Shown in pieces: positions 1 to 14,100 of a DNA stretch of 64,000 nucleotides. The DNA is from Strix aluco (Eukaryota > Chordata > Aves > Strigiformes > Strigidae). Positions within the stretch are counted from its first letter, which is position 1. Each line of letters begins with the position of its first letter. Location of the stretch: contig NC_133970.1 of the NCBI RefSeq assembly GCF_031877795.1, forward strand, positions 48,862,828 through 48,926,827. Reading direction: 5' to 3'. The translations under genes and the position numbers were made by a program. The notes beneath the pieces were generated by a model. The model was not told the origin of the DNA, searched no databases, and was given only the letters and a program-made list of their open reading frames with translations.

Positions 1-498
1 GAACAGTTCGATTGCATTCTGACTGTTGAGTGAATTTGTTTCATGCCCAGCATTAAGACATGACTGAAGCACTGAAAATAACTCCAGTTTCTTAGAAGTC
101 TCTGACTCTTTCCCAAAATCAATAAGACTATCTACAGTATAAAAAAAAAAAAAAAATGTAGAAAATTTACTTCACATTTTAAGTGAGAAAAACTGAGAAG
201 GAAGATAACTAAAAAACAGAAAAAGTGAATGCAGTTCATATTTTAATCAAATACATACTTGGAGGGGGAAGGAGGAATACAAACATGAATTTATGCAAAA
301 AACCCAAAACAAAAACACACACACCTTTAGGTTCAGAGTCAATTCCAATTTACCAGGCTCTAGATTCTTATTACAGATAGACACAAATATCACAAATTAA
401 GTGGACACATGAGGGGTGATACAAGGAAATGATCACCTGCTTTGCAACTTATTTACTTATAGCAACTTATAATGATTTCTGAATATTGCTAAGAATCC
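1..498. other. Non-coding AT-rich DNA
   Basis: There is no reading frame with recognisable protein similarity on either strand. The stretch holds an A15-type run near 141-157 and a short CA-rich patch near 310-325. It is probably intronic or intergenic. Confidence 0.6.
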
Positions 499-1097
499 TG
501 CTTGCCCAGACTGTTCTGTGGAATTTTACCAAGGACTACTGTGTCCATCAAAACAAAGCAGTTTACTGTGGAAATCTACCAAGAACTGCAGTGTTCAGCA
601 AAATATCATGTTTTTGTCCTTGGGAAACAGATGTGCTCTAACTAGTTGGGTCTTGGTAAAGATAGCCATATACAGACAGTAGAAGTTCCATTGGTTCTCT
701 TAGATAAGAGAGAATGAAGAAACCAGCTGAAAAACACTCTTGTTATTCAAGAAATTGGCCAAGAGAATCTGCGCATGCTCCGGGGCAAAGTACAAGGTGA
801 GGAGGACTGTGAGCCTTCCTCCAACAGACCCCTGAAGACACCCCCCAGGAGGCAATGCACAGGTGCAAAGAGAACATAAACTGCTGCCCCCAGCCTCTAG
901 AGCTAACCCAGCCTCACTCATGCATATGGATGTTTGTGTTATGTAATCCAGTGAATATGTATATCCACACTCAATAAGTTTTTGGTAAAATGTGCTGTTG
1001 GCGTGCAAGCTTTGTGGAGAAATCCCCTTGCACCCCGGCCGGAGTAAAACATACCTGCTTTAGAACTCTCTCCGAGTTGTAGAGTCTCTTTTCTGCA
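499..1097 (+). mobile_element. ERVK-type solo LTR (LTR-J1)
   Basis: The segment reads as a plus-strand LTR. It begins with TG and ends with CTGCA. Near its 3' end is a CCCCGGCCGG stretch followed by a degenerate polyadenylation signal (AGTAAA) and the motif ATACCTGCTTTAGAACTC, which recurs in related form in the LTR at 1,615-2,075. The flanks AATCC (494-498) and AATCA (1098-1102) could be a target duplication with one mismatch. U3 contains an imperfect tandem repeat of about 45 bp at roughly 514-605. The 5' boundary is less certain than the 3' one. Confidence 0.55.
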
Positions 1098-1614
1098 AAT
1101 CAGGGGAACATGAAGAAATGTACAGTTATTTCACACTCATTTGCAAGGTCAACAAACACTTCATTTTTTAATTCTTAACCAGACTGTGAAAGCTTTTTTT
1201 TTAAACAAATCCTAGTATATTTTGAATCATGGCGGGGGGGACAATGGGAACATGAGACTCCGCACTGCATTATCTGGGTTTCACAAGGTAAAATTTCAGT
1301 CCCAGAGAATTTAGTATCATTACAGTAGTTCCTCTCAATTATGCAGAAGGTCACCTTTCGGAAACTCACTGTCTCCAGATCCTGCATAGGTCAATCCTTG
1401 TACTACACAATTTGAAAGAAAAACAAATTAATTATCTTCTTGAATATAACATTCAAAATAATTTGGGACTTAATATATTCTGCTGAGCTCTGTTTCCATC
1501 CTTGTACCCTAAGAAAAGAAATTATCTTCCATCAATCACTATTTCCTCTATGTGCTACATGAAATATTTATCAGTACTTGTCAATTGATGAGGGGAAAAA
1601 GTTAATAACTAATC
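1098..1614. other. Non-coding spacer between two LTRs
   Basis: AT-rich sequence with no supported coding potential. The two flanking LTRs share a family but are not a clear provirus pair, because no primer-binding site or retroviral frame lies between them. Confidence 0.5.
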
Positions 1615-2075
1615 TGTACCTTTAAGACTCTGAGCCTTTTGCCCACCTAGCTGCAGAGAACTGATGAAAACAGCAGGTCCTCAAAGATAAGGGAGATACA
1701 GCCTGCCTAGAGACAATGGGATTCTGACCACCCGAAGCACACAGCTCAGCAGAAACTACCAAAGTTCAGAAGTTTACCAGCAAGGAAGACTTCGAGCCTT
1801 CATCAAACGACCACCAGAGAACACCCATGACCACCACTACATTTTACAGAGCATGCGCGGTTGGGGCAGGAACTATGTAAACGATTTCTGGGAAACCATT
1901 TGAATACTCTGGCCTTTTCTTGGAAAACTCATGCATATGTATGTATACTGCCTATATGGCCTGAGGGCTTTTAACTCTGGTGTGTGTGTATTAGGAGGAG
2001 AGATCCCACACACCCGGCGCCGTAATAAAGGAATACCTGCTTAATAACTCCACTTACTGAGTTTTCACTATGTCA
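1615..2075 (+). mobile_element. ERVK-type solo LTR (LTR-J2)
   Basis: It starts TGTACCTTTAAGAC and ends near TATGTCA. It carries a CACCCGGCGCCG block followed by AATAAAGGAATACCTGC, the R/U5 arrangement of avian class II LTRs. Flanking pentamers are TAATC (1610-1614) and CAATC (2076-2080), a target duplication with one mismatch. It shares its 3' architecture with LTR-J1 and with the minus-strand LTR near 63 kb. Confidence 0.65.
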
Positions 2076-4914
2076 CAATCAACCCACATCATCCGTGACA
2101 GACATTTCTAATTGCATCATTGTACCAGTGATAATACATAACATATGAACTTGTCTACTAATCACACTGACTGCCCATCACTTGTCAGTTCTCCATTCAC
2201 ACTAGCCTTGGGGTCTAACTTGAAAGTAGAGCATCCCACATGCAAGCACTGTTGACCTACACGTTTCAATCAAGAGATCCCCCCCAGATGATGAAAAATA
2301 TGAAGTCACCAGAAATCCCTAGGAACAAAAGTCTCAAGAGCAAGTAGTCTGGAAGGTAGCTTGGGGGGGGGGAGGGCAGGGTGGAAAGGACTTGATACCC
2401 CCAGCAATGAAGGTCTGAACAGCTCTCCACTTCTTCCAATTTCAGTTCTTACTGCAGTTAGTAATTTCCCACCACTACAGCAATTACAAACTATTTTACA
2501 GATAGGCATGAAATTCCCAGCCTACTGGTCCAAAGTCTAGAAGTCAACCTGCAAATAGCAAAAAAGCAGGAAAGACAGGGGATGATCACTTTATAACTCC
2601 CCCAAAAGAGATATAACTGGGTAAGTATTCCAGTTTTCAACTGTACTTTTGACATTTATGAAAGGATTATTGAGGAACAAATCAGTGATGAAGAACAAAA
2701 TTTAGATTTACTGTGATCAAGTATAAGAATATTCCAACCCAGCAACTGGAACTCAAAAAGCAAGTGAATTCCCATTGCGCTTAATCCAAACTAGAGACCA
2801 CCAAAGAGCAAGCCCTGCCTTCCCCTACTTACACCTGCCTTTTCTTGATTATTATTGATATTTTTCTCTTAGTATCAAAAAACATATGCAAACATAGTTT
2901 AATGCTCACAACAGCACATTCAGATCGCAAAATTCATTCGTGGAGGTCACATTTTATAATTTAGCCTGCCTTGGGTTCATAGTTTTGATGGTGTTTTTTC
3001 TGAAAGAATCAACCAGTGAAAACAGGAAGTTTGGGGAGGGGGCAGGGGGAACAATTAAAAAAACAAAATAATTAACCATGCCAAATATCTCAGTTGTGCA
3101 GATGCTGCAGGCAACCAAGAAGCAGCAAAGACACTCAGGTCAGTAAACAGTTATGGTCTAGACAGTATTACATCAGCAGTTCATGTTCTACACTGAGTTC
3201 AGAACTGAAAGAAATATTTACAGGATGTGGTCTTCTTAACTGGAAGACACCCTTGCTCAGCAAGTGCTGGGCATATTTTTGCAACAAGAAGTCAATTACT
3301 TGCCTACAAAGCAATGCTTTACATTTATAAAAAAGGCCTGAGAGAATGGGACTACAGTATACACCACAGACCAGCATCCCCAACACGGTGACTTTAAATA
3401 TTTTTAACCCTTTCTTTTAACCAAAAAAACTCTCTTAAATTCCAAACTGATCAATACAAGAAGGTGTCTTGTCAAGAAGTGCTCATGGTAAAGAGTTTTA
3501 ATTGTTCAGTGGGGCTTAATTGTAATATTAAGGTTTTAAATATTTTGTAGAAAAATATTCAGGGAATATCAACTTGTAATTGAAACCCTGAATAAATTTG
3601 TAAAAAGAAAAAAAAAAATACCCGAAATACAAAACAGGGTCACTGCTGAGACAGGACACTGATCTAGATGCATCTTTCATCTGTCCCAGAGCTCTTACAA
3701 AGTAAGTGAAGATTCACAAGATGTACCTCAAACTTCCTACAGCATCAGAAGCTGTGATTTTATAGCAAATGATGCCCATTACTTAGAGCAGGATGCACCC
3801 TATTTCCAGTCTTAAAAAGAAAGATGATTTCTCCCATATGAAGTCCATGTAATAAAACAGTTCCTGTTAACCTTTAGGTGTTTGGATATAAAGTTAATAA
3901 TTGGTATGGACAAAACCAGTCTCTGCAGTGCACACAAGCTTCTAATCCAAATTTCTCTTCTACTGTCCCTCCTACTAATTGATTAATTAAGAGCCACCAA
4001 CATCATGCACCTGAAAAAACACACCTAACAGTAAATCCTGATATGAAGAAATGGAAACAGCCTTTTTTTTTTTTTTTTTTTATAAATAAGCTTCCATGAT
4101 GCTGTCTTCTGGCCTTCTCTCAAATCAACATTATTAAGGTCTTGGAGAGCCTAAAGAAAAGGGACACATTCAGGAAGAAACAAGAAAGGACAAAACAAAG
4201 CATAACAGGCAATATGCTTTTAAAAGTCACATCAATTATATATCATGGTTAATTAAAATCACACAGAGTAGAATTAAGTTGCAAAGTACCTTAAAAAAAA
4301 AAGTGTCAAGACAACTGTTTAATGGAGAGGTAACAAAAGAGATACTGGGTAAATCCAAGAGGTTGGTACTACAAAGCTATCAACAGCACAGAAAGATGCT
4401 AGCAGAAAATCTGTAATGAACTCTAAAAGAGGAGAAAAACAACAACAAAAAAATGACACACCCCCCACACCCCCCCCCCCAAAAACTACCACAACAAGCA
4501 ACAAAAAACCTCAGTAGACTCCATAGAAAAATATTAGTTAGAAACTGATCTGATGGAATTACAGCTTCTAGAGAAACATGTATTTTTCTGTCAACACAAT
4601 TTTTAATATCTTTACCTTCCAACTAGGTTGAATCAAATTGACTACCACCTTCTTTGTAAACAAGGAAATAATATGCAACAAAACACACTCCGCCCTGGGC
4701 TTGTTTCTTTATCATAATAAAATCCTGCAATATTTGGAGCTATTAGTTGTTCCCACTTCCTGTCTCGAGAACTTGCTGGAATTACAGTTTGAGCAGAAGC
4801 AACATCCTTCACTGCTCATTTTTGTTTTAACAACCCTGGTTTTTTATCTGCTGTGTCAAGCAATTATATACAACTCTCTTAAGGATGTAAAGAAACACAT
4901 AAGCTGCCAACCTT

Positions 4915-5040
4915 AAAAAAAAAAAAAAAAAAAAAAACCAAACACACACACAAAAAAAAAAATCAAAAACCAAAACCACCACACACCACCACCCCAGAAA
5001 AAACCCAAAACAAACAAAGCCAAGCCCCACACCAAAAACC
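4915..5040. repeat. A-rich / CA-rich low-complexity tract
   Basis: An A run of about 21 bases is followed by CA dinucleotides and then A/C-only sequence. It is simple-sequence DNA; the frame across it on the minus strand is an artefact of composition. Confidence 0.8.
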
Positions 5041-5947
5041 TGTATGCTGTGCACAGGCCTAGATATCCAAGGAGGAAAACATAATATTCCTTTTCCTATG
5101 CAGTACCCCTATTGATAGCCTCCTTGTTTCAATTTCAGTCTATAGCTGAAAAAAGGGTATGAGGAAACAAACAGTAGTGAAAATGCTGGAAGTATGTCAG
5201 CAATTGGTGTTTGATACTATCCTCAATAATTAATACAAGAAGTCCTTTTTAACCTCTTAATTCAAGAAAGAAAACAGATTTGAAAAAACAGAAGTACCAT
5301 ATTCTGTTTCATACAAGTGTGATATTTTTATTCATTTGACATATGTTGTTTCCTGAACAGATTTAATGTATTTTGGCATTCCAGAACAAAATTGCTCTCA
5401 ACATGTTTGGCATTTCATGTACAATGCAGCCAGGAAACCACTCCTTAGATTATGCAGCCATCTGCAGCAGATACCAAAGGTTTTTAAACAAGCAAGCTGC
5501 ACTGCTGTAAATATGCAGCATTTCAATACACAAGAAAAGTTCTCATCTATTAACTAGACTTTCCATCTAATTGCCTGCAGATAAATTCAGGTAATCTGCA
5601 ACACAACAGTACAGCACAAACTAAAGCAGAAAGGGAAAAAAAGAAACTATTTCTTATCAGAAGATTCCTATTTACTTAATTATTGTTTTCTAAACTGCAT
5701 GGTCCATATATTAAAACAAAACAGCCCCTGATGCCCTGCTTTACATGCACTCACCCCAAAAAGTAATTGCTAGAATTCCTAATTAAAACTAGGATCATCA
5801 AACAACAGAGGTCAGAAGAACATAGCAGGCCCAAAACAAAGATTGAGAAACAAAGCAACCAGAGGTTGGGTCCGTGGGAGGAGAAGGAAGAACCACACTC
5901 AAAACCCTCTAGCTAATAGCAAAATGGATAAACTGCTCATAAAAACT

Positions 5948-5995
5948 GCTGCACCAAATCAAACTGCTGCACCAAATCTAACTGCTACACACAAC
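5948..5995 (+). repeat. Three-copy 18-bp imperfect tandem repeat
   Basis: The unit AACTGCTGCACCAAATCA occurs twice nearly perfectly and then in a diverged third copy (ACTGCTACACACAACTC). It is a short minisatellite-like duplication with no gene context. Confidence 0.7.
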
Positions 5996-8512
5996 TCAGT
6001 CTGTGGTGAGAGGAACCCAAGTGGAAACACATTCATAGACAAGACCAAAAAAAAAAAGGGGGGGAGTGCACATGGATGTGTGCATTCATTCCCCATTTCT
6101 TAGATTAAAAAAAAAAATCCTAACAAAAAAACACAATTAAAGATGCATCTTGACACTTAAAATATTACACAGTGCCCTAAATGAAAGTTACTACTTACAG
6201 AAACAGCATACAACTGGACTTCCATTTTACTTTAGAATACTTCCCTTATAGAATATTTCTGTCTTAAGTGCTACCCACCTCAACAAGCTAGTTTGTTTTT
6301 TGCTTTTGCATTTGTTTAGTATAAAATGCAGTACTACAAACAGTAAGCTTTTATTTAGTTCAGCTTTAAAGTTTTCCTTTAATACACCTTTTTCACTGCT
6401 ACAATAAGGAGTAGCCGCTACTTTTGTAAAGAACAAAAGTTAAAAAAAAATAATCAGTATTTTCCAGATTCTAAGCATCTTCTCCCTCTAGTTTATACAG
6501 TAATTATGACACATATTAACTCAATATTATTCTTAGCGGTTTTAAGTCACTGCCCTGGCTAAATAAAGAAATCCCTAAACTGTACCTTTCTCCACTTTAT
6601 CTTCTACATTCATTTTACCACTGATACATAATTCCAGACCCATCCCAATTAGTAGCTCACAATTGTGATGCACAAGAATTAATCTTCACCTGAACTGTGG
6701 TTCTAACTACAAGACTCTTCACATCTCCCATGTGGCTAAGCACCATTATTATTGTCCTCTATTTACTCAGCTTTGCTCTCACAACACACATTTGATTTTT
6801 GCCAACTTATATCTCCTTTCACTCCCAACACAGTAATGAAGCATATAAGCCAATATTTTTTGCACTAAATTATTTTTCTCTTCATTTAGTGTTGTGTTTC
6901 TCTATGCCAACAACTGATGATTAAAGAAAAAGAGAGATGTTATTTTTATTTTACTACATCAGGCATTTTGGAGATCAGATAAGCAACTGTTACAACAAAA
7001 TTAACAGAAGGATATTCTTGAATGGTTTCCAAAATATTGTTGCCTCTTTAGATGAGGAAGAATGATAGCTTACTGTTTACAATAAAAAAAAAAATATTTG
7101 GAATTTAGACAGTTATACTGAAGCACAGTTTTTTTTAAAGTGCTGTTATCAACATAGATAATTCACTATGACAGGAGGCTTAAGGAGAACTAAGATTCTT
7201 CCTTCCCATCACAGTGTAAATTATAGCCTCAAAACTGAATTAAAAGTTGATTTAATAACTTGGCTTAAAGTGTTACTTAACTTCTGACATCCTGTGCTTT
7301 CTAGCAGGAGGAAGGAAAAAAAAAATAAAACTTACAATACTACTTCGACACTATTGAAGTAAAATGTGGGACAGTGCCCTACTGATTTGCTATTAACATG
7401 TCAGCCTCTTTCTCAGAATAGGAAAACTGAACCAAATAGCACAAGGTAGGAATTTCAGAAAATTTCATAACTTTGATTTCAAATAATTTTAATTGTCCAG
7501 TGGGTACTTCCCTTCAGACATTTAAAAGATTAAAAACAAGTTAATATAAGTTTGGGGAAAATGAGTAACATTCTGATTTTGAGTGAAAGTTATTCCTCTA
7601 TGGATATTTCATATTCTGAAGCTGAAATTTAAAACTTTGTCAAGATTTAACACAAATGGAATGATGGGTGATCCATGAACCTAAAATGAGCAAATATATA
7701 TTTGAATTCAGTGGAAACAGGCAGGGACTCAATCCATCTGGGACAGATGAAAGGAGAGCACCATTTTAAAAGGTTTAAGAAACAATTTGTTGGTTCTTGA
7801 CCAGTTGTTCTATGCATAGGGAAGAAAGAAGTAAAAAAGAGGATGAGAAAAAGACTTATTTCTCTCCCATCCCCATAACACTTTATTTTAACCTGCTCCA
7901 TCGGCAGGGCCATGATCTTTCCCTTGAGGTGTCACAGACTGCTGCAAAACCAGTTCAGTAACACTAATGTCATGAAAAGCTACAGGACATTTGAAGTCTT
8001 GACAACACCTCTCCCACAGATTTCTCAGGAAAATCCCACAGAAAAGTCTGCCTGCTCCACTGCTTTTCTCTAGTAGGAGCAGCACTGCAAAAAGTACACA
8101 GTAATGCCATGATCCTCAGCACTTCTGCTTTACTTCAGTAAAGCAAGACAAAATAAATGCTCCTTGAAAAATAGAGGAACTCACCCAGATAAATACAAAT
8201 GGAAGAGTAAATTACTCCCATCTGAGTCTATTAAAATCTATTTTAAGTCTATCTTGCTTTTCTAGTACTTGTATTGTTTACTTATTTAGATGAAAGTTCT
8301 GGTACTGGACCCAAAGCATTAAAGTCTAGATTAAGAATAATGCACAGGAAGAACAGGATTTTCTAAAAGCCACAGAAAGCTCCCTCTCCTACAAAACATC
8401 ATTCAGAAGAAAGTATCCTAAAAGAAAAGACATAAATAAGATGCACTATAGTTAAACAATAGTACAGTAAAATAGTAAAGCTCCAGTTTCTCCCATATTA
8501 ACATTTCTGATC

Positions 8513-8575
8513 TTATCCATCAGAATCAGAGCCAAACAGCTTGCCAAATTCAGAGTTCCAGTTGATTTCCCCTTC
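8513..8575 (-). other. Possible terminal coding exon, unidentified
   Basis: On the minus strand an AG acceptor is followed by 20 open codons and a TAA stop at 8513-8515. The reading is EGEINWNSEFGKLFGSDSDG, an acidic, serine-rich ending that looks like a real C-terminus. The polypyrimidine tract before the acceptor is weak, and I do not recognise the protein. If real, it would belong to a gene read leftward, perhaps from the CpG island near 17 kb. It could equally be chance. Confidence 0.2.
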
Positions 8576-10316
8576 CTGTCATATTACCAGAAAGGATGGA
8601 AACTCACAGGTTTAACCATCTTTTTCTCCTCTTCGTACTTAGAGTTGAGTCCTTAACTTAATTTTTACCTTGTTTGTAATAGTTTTCCAACACCCATATG
8701 TGAACCAACAAAAGTGACCTTAAAGTAAAATTCTAGGTTTGTTCCAAATATTATTTTCTAGCATTCTTCACTCGATTCCTTCTGCCTGTAACTCCTCCCT
8801 AAAAAGAGATCTACTAAAGAATTCATGAACAATCTCAATAACTTAGAATAAATCATCCTGTATAAGTTTACTAAAGCACAACTGAAATAAATGGTATAGA
8901 GGCTGGATAGCTGTATCAGAAAGACATGAACTTTTGAATTTTCTTCCTTAGTGATAAACTTTATTGCCAACCCCCAAAAAATTATAAAGCACCTCAGAAT
9001 TTAAATGACCTGCAGCTCCCAGGTTAACATCACATATGATTATGTGACCAGAAGTAACCCAAAATTACAGTGTTCTCCTAAAAGGAGCTAACCACCAAGC
9101 TGACAGTCCAGGTTGCCACAAACTAATTTGCCACAGCAAGCAAATGTACCAGCAGCAGGCTATCAGTGCACATGAACAGCTGTCTGCACATCCATCTCCT
9201 CACTCAGGTACACCTGCCAAAGTGTGTCCAAAGGGGAAACTAAGTAAATTCAACACCTGCATGTAATACTCTGTAGCATAAGCATGGAAAGTAAGTACAG
9301 AGCATTTAAGTTATGAAAGATTTAGACTGTCATACTTTTCAGTCTACTTTTACTGAAAATACAGTCCTCCTCAACCTTGTAAATGCTTCTGCAACCAAGC
9401 TTTTTCTTTGTTTTAACCACAGGCATGTATAAGCACATACAATTATTAAGCATAGCATTTCCCCAGAGGAAGAAAAACACTATAATTTACGTTAGCATCA
9501 TTATTTAAATATGAGTTCCCTAATATCTAGTTTCAAATATAAGCCTCCATCCTATCATCAGGGTTACCTGTAAGTAAAAACAGATGACCTGCAGTAATTT
9601 GATCAAACTGCTGACAATTGGGTTCTTCTAAACTATCATTTCTCCCCTCAAGGAGATTAATTCCAGAATGACTAGTCACACATGGGGGAAAAAGCAGCAG
9701 TTCTCAAAAAGTTCCTTTACAGCCTACCAGAAGTATTCCAGACAAGCCTGGAAACACTTTCCACCATCCAAACACTTAAAATGACATCCATAGTAATTTT
9801 GGATGACTGAACCTATGACTGACACTCACAGACATCTGGCACTGCATTTCAGACATTTGTTCTGATGTATTGATGCAGCTCAAAGCATCTATGCCCTCTC
9901 CTCTCCTTCTTAGGAAGCTTTGGAAGTTTTAGAAAATATGTACTGAAAATCTCCAAGGACAAGGAAGGCAAGGAAGGCTGAAAAAGTAATTTCTGCAACT
10001 GTACTAAACTTAGACCCCACACTAGGGGACAGAGGACTATGGAAGAACATGAAACTTTTCTTCCAGAACCATCTGGGAAGACAATGCCCCCCACGTGCAG
10101 GTGCTACAGGAACTTCCCATGCCAACTAGAGCTGAAACCTGATGAGAAGGCTCCAAAGGCAGCAGTAAAACTCAAAGCACAGTACTTCAGACACCAAGAC
10201 AGATACTGGTTTTTAACCATCCTTCTGCAGCTACCTTTAAAAAACTAACATAACTTCAAATATTTTGAATTCAGTTATTAACATTGTAGCTTTCCCCACC
10301 AAGAATAAACCCCTGG

Positions 10317-10321
10317 CCACT
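10317..10321. repeat. Target-site duplication of LTR-D1 (CCACT), left copy
   Basis: CCACT lies immediately before the TG of LTR-D1 and is repeated exactly at 11135-11139 after its terminal CA. Confidence 0.85.
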
Positions 10322-11134
10322 TGTAAGGAACTGAAGGAAGTAATGCCTCAAACATTCATCGACACAGAAAACCTCAAGGACCAGCTGTGGCCTTTGTGAT
10401 TAGTCTAAGGAATGTCCCCCAAGGAAGCAGGAGTGTACGGAAGGATGCCCCCCCACTCCCTTACAGTTGTACTGACAAGCTCCTTAGATAAGCCTCAAAG
10501 GGGGGAAACTGGACCGAGTGAAACCAAATGTTTCCCCTCAAGCACAAGGACTGCTAATCACTGGCTCCACTGTGTAAGCCCAAAGAGGTGACAAGAACTG
10601 ATAAGAGGTGAGCATTTCTGCCCCAAGAGTGGGATGACTGCTCAAGAAGTATGAAGTCAGCAAAAATCTGTGGGAACAGAGGAAAAACCAAAGGTGGGCA
10701 GGGTGAGTACAACCACCGACTCAATTGGACAAGGGGTGGTGCACCCCATTCCCCCCAACGCATGCGCAGAACCCCTGCTCCACCTTTTCCTCGTCTCTCA
10801 TGGGAATGAGTTTGTGGAATCCCTGCCCCTCCTCGTCTAGTATGCTAATCAGCTGATAAGATGAGCTTAAAAGGCGACAGAAACTTTGCTGGGTGTGCAC
10901 CCACCACCTGAGACAGATCTGGATCCAGGGGTGCTGATCTGGATTGCTTTGACCCTCTCCTCTCCTTTCTTTTTCTTTTCTTTCTTATAGATTTATAAGA
11001 GACCACATTGCTTATTACCCTTTTCCAAGTTTAAATTGCTTTCTACCACAAGTAAAACATTTTAACCAGTCGTTTGGTGTCGTTTCACCTTAATCTAGCC
11101 TGAGGGGATCACAGAACCGTTCCGGGTCATGACA
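10322..11134 (+). mobile_element. Solo LTR, family D, copy 1 (LTR-D1)
   Basis: An 813-bp LTR that begins TGTAAGGAACTGAAGG and ends GGGTCATGACA. It is flanked by perfect 5-bp duplications CCACT. U3 contains a GCATGCGCAGAACCCC block, and the sequence ends in a polypyrimidine stretch and a TTTCACCTTAATC motif shared with the solo LTR at 60.1-61.0 kb. There is no internal retroviral sequence, so it is a recombined solo LTR. A 5-bp duplication fits ERV-L or related elements. The segment 10,691-10,960 is almost identical to 46,524-46,794, although the 5' portions of the two copies are clearly diverged. Confidence 0.88.
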
Positions 11135-11139
11135 CCACT

Positions 11140-14100
11140 TCAGGAGGAGATACCATCCAGTCCAAATTAAAGTTGTATTAGAAATGTTTTATTTCAAGTA
11201 TTTGTAACTTTTAGTAAGACTTCAAGCCACTTCAGAGCTCCTTTACTCCTAAAGCTAACCTCAGACAACTGACACAAGGTAGCCACTGAGCACTAAGAGC
11301 TCACAGGAAGACAACTATACCCTGAGCATCTACTTCAGAAGTGCAATTTTAAGTTCAAGAGAACACAAAGCTCAACACTTAAAACAAGTATTTCCTTCCT
11401 AGCTGTTCCTAGAAAGGAAATTCTACTCAAATAGCTGCAGTCTCCTCCACTGGAAGTGCGTGATAATCCAGAATAGTCAGATAATTCACTACCTGGACCA
11501 TGTTTACGTATCTCTGTTCATTCCACCCCAGCCAACTTCATGACAGGGTCTACAAGGCATGAAGCACAGTACTGTACACGTTGAGCTATACAAACTTGGA
11601 GAATTCAGTGTGCTTAGAAGACTTTTGTGTTTGGAAAAGGAGCTCACGGCCCAAGTGAATTCTGAACTGATCACTCTGAGGATACTGATTTACAGTTTCT
11701 TCCAGTTATTCTCACAATGTGCATCTAAATAAGAGAATCAGAAAGAACATTTGCTTTTAACAGTTGTTTTACTTTGCATATATAACATAGCTTTATGCTT
11801 GCAGAATTCAATTATACAAAAGCATGAAACAAAAGGTTGAGAAACCATAGTTCTATTTACAAAAGATTCAAGGGTACATAATATTGGATATTTTACAGTT
11901 GAGAAACTATGAAAAAAGTTGTGCATTTTGGAATCACTTACCTTCTTTCTGGTAGCTTTGCTGTTATATGGACAGAAGTTGTCCTTACTATCTTAATTCA
12001 TCTTTAGGGTCTAGACTGTGCTTAATCATTGGACAGATACAGAACAGAGGAAAGCACAAAGAATTCCTCCACCTTCTTTAATCAACAAAATTGTGTAAAA
12101 GACTTGTTATCTAACATTTTCTTGGCCATACCAAAAAATAGGACAGAAGAGTATGGCCACCCCATTCATTATCTACTGAAGCAGATAGAGGGGAGGAGAG
12201 TATACACTATCTTACCTAACAAGATTCAGCCTTTGAACACAAGAAGCTCCAGAGGCTTGGTTACCTTCTGACATTATTACAACTTCCATGATAGCCACAG
12301 CAGCCAAGATAGTTCATATTGTCCTCAGATTCTGCTTAATCATCACTCCTCATTCCTATGTATAATGATTGCTTAGTATCAAGTATCTACAAATTAGTTC
12401 TGGATACAGAAAGAACAAATCTACTTTTCAACTTAAACTACCCTAGGGAAGCTAGTCACAATGTTGATGTTCTCCAACATAAGTATACTTCAGTTTGGTT
12501 TCATTTAGACCAAATGAAGGGGTCTGTTTAGCATTATTTCTCAATCATGCAAAGTCACAATGTATTTTTAAAGGTGGAAGGTGCAATTTAGTGTTGAAAT
12601 ATTATGCTCCTGTATTACCTTCAGGGGAAGTACAGGTGAAACTAAACAGAGTAATAAGCCAAATGCCCATATTGAAATCTAAGCATCATAGAAACAATTA
12701 TCTTAAGAAGAACTGGTAACTAACAAGGAGGAGCTGCAGAAAAAGCAAAATTATCCCAATAAAAATATTACCAATTCCAGTATAACAATATTCACTTTTT
12801 CCATTTTTCTTACACAGGCAGAAAACCCTCCTAAATCAGCATCATCGCTCTCAAAACTTGACATTTAAAAGGTTTTACTCCCAATACATGAACACTGTAT
12901 TCTTATTTAGAAATGAAGGCTGTATTTCAGTAATCTTTTTCACAACAAAAAAAAATCCTTAAAAAAACCCCACACCTATCTTGTCATTAGAGCAGTCACG
13001 TTTCTCTCTGTATCACATGTCCCCTTACAATCTTAAACTCAGTAGAATTGCTTAGTATCCCAGGCAGTGTTATTTAGGCCCACTAATTTTTACTGATATT
13101 TACTCAGCAGGAGACAGTGTGCCAACTGTGCTATACAGCAGGCTCTGCATGCCACCTTCACAGTTGAAAACTGCAGTGGCACACTGCAGCTGCTCCCCAA
13201 GAGATGAGAAGAACTATAAGGATTACAGCAAAATCATGTGTGAAGCTTTGACAAGCCCCCACCCTGACAAAAAAGTATTTCTGTCCAGAACTGGACCAGA
13301 GTCTGCCACATGAGTAGCCATAGCCACAACTGTTCACAAGTTACCCACAACACTAAAGTAGCAATTTAATAGGTTACCACAGATATTGCACTTTTTAAAT
13401 GTGAAAAAAATAAAAAATAAGTTATTTATGGACTATTTACTACATAAACTAATATATTACCTTTAATGTTTTCATTCTGATGTGAAGCGTTGTCTGACAT
13501 GTTGTTTTACTTGAAAGTTGACAAAGGTAGAATAGCAATGTTTCTAAATCTTCATTTTCCAAAGAATTTGCATCTAACTACCTATATCAACTGTCACCAT
13601 CAACATTTGCATGCTCACATAGGGATACAACCTACTATTTTCATATCTGTAAGAATAGCTTTTCCATCAACTCGTTACTTGTTTGAAAAAGGTTAGATTT
13701 GTAATTCCTCTATGTGGAGTAAATGTCAGACCCTTCAGCAGATCAGGTTATTCCATAGGGAGAATCTACTGAAAAGATGACATATCAAACATTTGATCTT
13801 TATGTAACATTTTCCCTAGAAGATTTTCCTTTTTGCTTCGGAGCAGGAAGGACAAAAACAAAACAAGAAAACAAAGCAGACAGCCAATAATTCATTACAC
13901 TCCTACAGGAAAGCTGAGTGGAGGAATTTGCTTCCATGACCTTCTATTTCTCAAACCTTGGCTAACATGCTACCTTTAATGTATGTAACATATGTGCAAG
14001 CCTTCCCTTAGCTTTGATGTTCCAAGCATGGTGCTCTATACCTAGGACCACAGACTCTAAACGAACTCCACTGAGGACAAGTCATAACACTGTTTTCTTA

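Larger units (their letters stand above)
2076..10316. other. Long non-coding AT-rich region
   Basis: No convincing gene was found in about 8 kb on either strand. All open frames are short and unlike known proteins. It includes homopurine and homopyrimidine runs: T18-type near 4,064-4,081, C11 near 4,470-4,480, and an A-rich to CA-rich patch at 4,915-5,040. There is also a three-copy 18-bp imperfect tandem repeat near 5,948-5,995. It may be intron of a gene read leftward from the CpG island near 17 kb. One possible terminal exon is listed separately. Confidence 0.5.

Noticed and set aside
499..2075. LTR-J1 and LTR-J2 as the two ends of one provirus
   Set aside because: They are clearly diverged, the interval lacks a primer site and retroviral frames, and each has its own near-matching flank duplication.
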